Of a stretch of DNA of 64,000 nt, positions 58,976 to 64,000 are shown piece after piece (positions within the stretch are counted from its first letter, which is position 1; every line of letters starts with the position of its first letter). The notes under the pieces were generated by a model that was given only the letters and a program-made list of their open reading frames with translations, made no database searches and was not told where the DNA came from. The stretch comes from Archegozetes longisetosus (Eukaryota > Arthropoda > Arachnida > Sarcoptiformes > Trhypochthoniidae). The stretch lies in the NCBI GenBank assembly GCA_018873245.2, contig JAEMBT020000006.1, forward strand, positions 3,319,855-3,383,854. The letters run 5' to 3'. A program made the translations under genes and the position numbers.

Positions 58976-60842
58976 CTAAATGTGATCTTCTTTTACAAAC
59001 TGAGCCCCTCTTTCGCCAATCATCACTGCAACAGCGTTTGTTTGTTCGCTAGCTATTGGTATAATAGAAGAATCAATAACTCTTAGAGCAGAAACTCCTT
59101 TGACATTCAGTCTTTCGTCAACAACAGAATCAGGATCACTACTAATTCCTATTCTACATGTCCCAACAGGAGATATGTAGTTAGTTAAAGTCTGTGCTAC
59201 ACATCTTATATATGAATCACAAAAGTATTGATTAGGACATGGACGACAACCAGGAACCGGATTCTTATATATTTCAACAAACTTTTGAAAGTATGGACTC
59301 TGATAGATATCCAAAGATAATTTTGCGGTTTTGACCATGATATCAAGATCTGACTTATCACAGAAAATGCATGGATCTATCGATGGATAGTCTGAAGGAT
59401 TATTGGATATCAGACGTACTGTTCCATAGCTTTTCGGTCGTCTGACAACTACTAAAAATTTGAAATAAGCTCTTCCGAGATATAGTCTGTAATAGTCTTC
59501 CCATTGCTTTCTCAAAACATGATCTTTCACAAGTTTATCCAAATCTGGGCTCAAAAAGTCAAGTCTAGGCAATAAACAGCCGTTGCTTACAGTTGGATCC
59601 TTATCATAAGCTGATTCTCGAAAACAGGTCACACCTGAAGATTTATAAGCTAAAGGTCCACCACCTTTAACATAATAGGTGTAGTTGTTTTCAACGTTTA
59701 AAATCGGTTTGGCTATTCCTGATTGATTTTTAAGATCAAAATTTAGTTCAAAACGTATTGAATTCCTCAAACTCTGTCCAACTCTTAAGTTAGAAATAAC
59801 TGTAATATTGAGCGATTGTAAATGTTCTTCAGGTCCGATCCCAGAAAGCATTAGTAGGTGAGGTGAACCTATGACTCCCGCACTAATAATAACTTCTTTT
59901 CGTGCTCTCACAGTATGATTAACACCATTCCTTTTAAATATCACTCCAATAGCCCGCTTTTTAGAATTGAATAGTATTTTTGTTACCAAAGAATTTCCTA
60001 GTGTATGCAAATTAGGCCTGATTTTTGACTCCAAAAATGCGACCGAAGATGACTGTCGAACACCATTTTTAATAGTCGTCTGCATTATTGCATATCCGAA
60101 AGGATTTCTTCCGTCCGTAAATGTAGCCGAATATCCCAGCATTTGAGCCGCTGTTTTATATCTTTCGAGCATTATATCTGGAGTAACACTCGAAACAGTT
60201 AGTTCTCTTCCAGCTCTATGAAGTCCATTACTTTCTGCTACTATGACTGGATCTAAATTATTCTCTGATTTCAAAAAATACTTCAAAACATCATTAAAGG
60301 TCCAATTCTTGATGCCAAACTCTGAGTTCCAAAGATCGAAATATTCTGGACTTTCACGATAATAATTCATAACGTTAAGTACTGAAGAGCCACCAAAAAC
60401 CCGACCTCTTGGAAGGTTCATTTGTCTGTCGGTTTTAGCGAAATAAGCATTTTCTTGTCGGACCAAAGGATAATTCCAGTCCAGATTGCTTCCAATCAAT
60501 AAGCTTTGTTTGGCTAGAAATAAACTTCAAGCTATATTTTGCATTTTTAAAACTATATAGAATTCAAATGATTTTTAGTTTCATTGTCATACCGGGTATA
60601 TCGCTATCCACAGTTTGTGGTCCACCAGCCTCTAAAAGTAAGACATTTTTATTTTCATCTTCAGCAAGTCTTGCTGCAACAACACAACCAGCAGAACCCG
60701 CACCAACCACTATATAGTCATAGGAATCGTACCAAGAATGTCGTGCATTCAGCAGATCATGATTCTTCTGCCTTGTATGAATAACTATTGAAATAGCAAT
60801 TATTTTCAAACTAAATGGGACATTCATTGTAGTTAAACTCAA
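58976..60842 (-). CDS. GMC-family FAD oxidoreductase (glucose-dehydrogenase-like), altered catalytic site
   Basis: Two exons, 60593-60842 and 58976-60513, joined over a 79-bp intron (GTATGA..TTTCTAG), give 595 residues, typical for the family. A hydrophobic N-terminus ([15 protein letters not shown]) may be a signal peptide. [12 protein letters not shown] (41-52) is the FAD-binding GxGxxG motif, LLLEAGG follows, and [18 protein letters not shown] is GMC signature 1. The C-terminal domain has [10 protein letters not shown]...[10 protein letters not shown]. Arthropod members include glucose dehydrogenases and alcohol oxidases, often secreted. The normally invariant catalytic His of the HPVGT motif is Ser531 here ([10 protein letters not shown]). 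The second active-site position, usually Asn or His in GNTNA or GHTNA, appears as Gln574 (EQTNA). The fold looks intact but oxidase or dehydrogenase activity is doubtful. The reading frame shows no decay. Confidence 0.9.
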
Positions 60843-63474
60843 GTTTTATGCTGAAGAACTATTTGCTATAATGATCTATTTGCGAAATCATAGAAAACGT
60901 TATGCTTCTGTTCGAATCTGTCAAACTTACATCTGTGTGAAACATTGCAAACAAACTGTTACATTAATTAAAGTTCTATTTAGAAAACCAACTAAGTTTC
61001 AATAAAAACGAGTTCAAAGTTTAACATCAAATATTGAACAACTCTGCAAAGTCAGTATGGTCTAAGTATGATCATAGATTAAGTGCACTAACAAGTGCTC
61101 AAACATGTCAATTAATTGATGATCACACTCAAATTTAGTGTTGTTTTTCATGTGTTACAATTATTTTTTGAGCAAAATAGTTAAATCTATAAAATTGCAG
61201 GTATCTTAAAGAGTGGAATCTTCCGAAAACGCATGAAAAATGATATCTATGAAGTTGCATCTCTTGTCATAGAACTGAATGCAGTGAAATTTTCAAATTA
61301 GGGTTGTAAGCAAATGGAAAGCAATTTTTAAGAATTGGTAAGTCAGATTGAAAACTCTTTTGGTGAACAACAATAATATATCAACAGCTGATTTTTACCA
61401 AAAATCCATTTAGAACTAATACAACGTTTGAAATGAGATTTACTAATCATATTAAGATCCTTTCGAAGGGGAGACTTCCGTCACGCCCTAGAGAAGCAGT
61501 TGAAAAATATAAAATTCCAACTAAACTTTGAGATGCACAAATTCGATAGTAATCGAATAGATTTGAGAAAAAATATTGGGTTCAAATAAAAATCATAATC
61601 TATTGCATTATCATTTGCATAATTTTGAGCTGAATAGTTTATATTTACATTAATGGAGCAGTAAATAATGAGATAGTTTTAAAGATTTTCGAGATATTTA
61701 GTATTAGTATTAATTATATTCTTACTGCGCATTTGAGTGATTCGAGAGTTAAAGCTATTTAAGAATTTTCAGTTGAGTAAATGATAGGGATTTTGAGAAT
61801 AGGAATCAACCTTTAACTGTGAACGATTTCAATGCTTCCTGTTATTGAGTGATTTTCAATTTTTCTACTAACTGATGATTTTGACTCTCAATTTGAGCTA
61901 AACTCACTCTATGATTTGCTACAATATTCAGATAACTGACTACATTGCTTAAACAAGAAAAGACTTGAAAGTTTTGCACTTATTTGACTTGCAAATAAGT
62001 ACTAGTAATCTTTCCATAGTTTAAACAAAACTTTTATTGAGATAAACTAATTTGCATAGCTTTATTACTTGATTAATCGTTAACGTATTGGCACTGTTTT
62101 ACTTTGAGTTAGTGAGTGTTAAAATTGAAAACAGAAATAAAGCTAAGTTTGATTCTCTTATTTGAACAGATTTTCAAAAACACATTTGATTGAACTTAAT
62201 TGATTGTTGCAGCAAAACATTTAATTGTTCAAGTTTTCAACTTTCAACTATCTCTTCAGTTAAATGATAAAAAATCGAGATTTTTTGAAAGACTATCCAA
62301 TTAGAGCATGATTCTTGTGATTTTAACTTTAATAACTATTACTCGTTAGTCACTATAGAACAGCGTTTCTCAACCAGTGGTACGCAACAGAGTTTGTGTA
62401 GCCATAGAAAAATGTTTGTCAACCTTATGAGATCTTTGAAACATTTCGAGATGTATTTCCCAAATTTGAATATGTCTGAGAATAATACAATTAAATCTTC
62501 ATTCGATATCCACAGTTGATTGGGAATCATAGCATTCGAAATAAAGACAAATTAATTGAGATTTCTTGTCATTCAACTTTAGAGTTAAGGTTTACGAATT
62601 GAAACTTTTTTGGATCCAATTAGATGAAGAATATGAAGAACTTTCAAAATAAGCTGTTCGTTATCTTCCCTTCCCTTCGACTTATGGGAAACCGCCTCTG
62701 CTTTACTTTCAGTAGTAAAAGCTAAGAATAGAAATAGACTAAATTGAAAGCGTTAGTCGAAGAGTAGCCTTTGTTCTTGATAAAAATTCACAAAGAACTC
62801 AACTAATATACGGCTTTTCCTTGTGATAAATAACAAAACCATTAGTAATATAATCCTCGATTCATCGTAAATTAATTATCGCAAAATATTTTTCAAACTA
62901 ATGATTCATTAATAACATCCTATATTCAAAAAGTTTGATTTTTTCACTTGTTGTAAGCTGAATGAAAAACAAATTATTCATACTTTGCATATATTTCATC
63001 TTGTCAAAATAAAAAATCTTTTACCCAAAACAAAAATCTTTATAAAAATTCAATTTAACACCTCTTTCACAAAAACTCAATAATAAGAGTTTATTTTGTT
63101 GAAGGAATTACTTTTCCCGAACGATGTGCAAAATGCTATTTGCCTTTCAAAGCGTCTTAGTATTATCACATTTTCGCTTTAGAAGTTTTTCTATTTTTAC
63201 TTATTTCTATCATTATTTATTAATCATAACATGCAGATTAAGAACGTTATTTAGGCACATTTTTTCTTGAATTCTTTTACATTTTGAATAAAACATGAGA
63301 TTTTGCTTTCTTTTCGTTAATGAATTAAAAAGACTAATAAAATAGACAAAAAATTGTTATCACAGAATTTCAACCTAGTTTTTTTGATTCTAATTTAATA
63401 CCATTTCTGGTGCATTTTACAATGAAATTCTCTTTCCATAAATGAGGAATATCTGTAAAATGATGTATATGTTA
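60843..63474. other. Upstream flank of the GMC gene, nothing else supported
   Basis: It presumably includes the promoter of the minus-strand GMC gene. The ORF at 62339-62530 (minus) has no motif. Confidence 0.4.
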
Positions 63475-63591
63475 CAGTCAAAGTGAATAATTAGTCATTC
63501 TATAGAATGACTAGTGATTTTATAAAATGACCAAAATGTGCAGTCAAAGTATTAAATAATTGCTTTGAAACAAGTTTTCACACTTTGACTG
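63475..63591. repeat. Inverted-repeat element with CAGTCAAAGT ends
   Basis: CAGTCAAAGTG at 63475 and CACTTTGACTG at 63581-63591 face each other. A third CAGTCAAAGT lies at 63541. Inside is a perfect 20-bp palindrome, AGTCATTCTATAGAATGACT (63493-63512). It appears to be the start of a cluster of related palindromes. Confidence 0.6.
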
Positions 63592-64000
63592 ATCATTATG
63601 TATAATGACTAACTGAAAGCAGTCAATGTGTGAAATGGTTTAGTAAATAAGAATAAACTATAAATATGCTTATGTAGTATTGGATAAATAACAATTAAAA
63701 TTTATTTGAGCTTGTGAGTCCCTTTTTAACTATCAAAGCTCAGATTTAGTTACGTAAAACCTTTGATTATCATAAATTCTATTTAATCCGTTTCTTTTTA
63801 AGCCGAACTCACATGTTTTCAAACTAGTGTGTTGTTTTACAAGTTATCTCTCTATATTATTGAGTTTGTTCTTGAAACCGAATTTTTTAACAAATATTTA
63901 TTATTGTAATGAATCTAAATAAGCTTAATTGAATACTTTATATGCTTTGACTTACTGCTAGTAGTCATTTCATATAACCAATAGTCATTATACATAATGA
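63592..64000. repeat. Palindromic AGTCATT..TATA..AATGACT motifs running to the window edge
   Basis: GATCATTATGTATAATGACT follows directly at 63591-63610. AGTCATTTCATAT and AGTCATTATACATAATGA occur at the extreme right end of the window, where the latter palindrome is cut off. The element probably continues beyond the window. No coding sequence is seen between. Confidence 0.5.

Noticed and set aside
60584..60784. 66-codon plus-strand ORF
   Set aside because: It is antisense to GMC exon 1, which carries the FAD-binding motif.
1..64000. CRISPR array, operons or prokaryotic features
   Set aside because: The sequence is plainly eukaryotic, with introns and TATA-type promoters, and no regularly spaced direct repeats were seen.

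Overview
The window looks like nuclear DNA of an arthropod, most likely a mite. It is very AT-rich, its genes are split by spliceosomal introns with GT..AG ends, and it carries many small DNA-transposon derivatives. The mite assignment is inferred from the cuticle-protein type (an acidic/Gln core followed by a VTKPI..EVREIITPYRK block) and the decayed chitin-binding/mucin genes. It is not proven.

Layout from left to right. (1) 2.9-10.2 kb, plus strand: the 3' part of a transcription-factor gene of the Glut4EF / ZNF395-ZNF704-SLC2A4RG family, with one C2H2 finger and a C-terminal C-clamp, in three visible exons. (2) 13.1-13.8 kb: an internally deleted mariner with about 100-bp terminal inverted repeats and TA target sites. 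(3) 15.8-17.0 and 20.7-21.3 kb: two decayed, related genes for secreted Thr-rich, chitin-binding (CBM14-like) proteins, the first with fibronectin-III-like sequence; a TTAA-flanked piggyBac-type MITE lies just before the second. (4) 21.5-23.8 kb: foldback elements. (5) 28.4-29.5 kb, minus strand: an intact two-exon glycine-rich secreted cuticle-type protein gene, with a possible decayed relative at 26.1 kb. (6) 34.05-37.09 kb, plus strand: a three-exon, 271-residue cysteine-rich secreted protein of unrecognised family. (7) 38.3-40.6 kb: a cluster of inverted-repeat elements, including a 730-bp hAT-type element with a perfect 8-bp duplication. (8) 48.14-51.50 kb, plus strand: a complete 14-exon amidophosphoribosyltransferase gene (PPAT/purF, first step of purine synthesis). 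(9) 53.6-54.3 kb: coding-like remnants, one resembling the C-terminus of a DDE transposase. (10) 58.98-60.84 kb, minus strand: a complete two-exon GMC-type FAD oxidoreductase in which the usual catalytic His is Ser. (11) 63.5-64.0 kb: palindrome-rich repeats.

The genes do not form an operon or an obvious pathway cluster. They are a housekeeping enzyme, a regulator, two secreted proteins and an oxidoreductase, separated by long AT-rich spacers. I found no CRISPR array, tRNA or rRNA, and no clear new multi-gene system. The most distinctive signals are the GMC protein with altered catalytic residues, the PPAT with a long propeptide and a Cys-containing insertion, the unassigned secreted protein, and the varied set of non-autonomous transposons.

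All exon boundaries were derived by hand from reading frame, splice-site dinucleotides and phase. The three complete multi-exon models and the cuticle gene each sum to a multiple of three.
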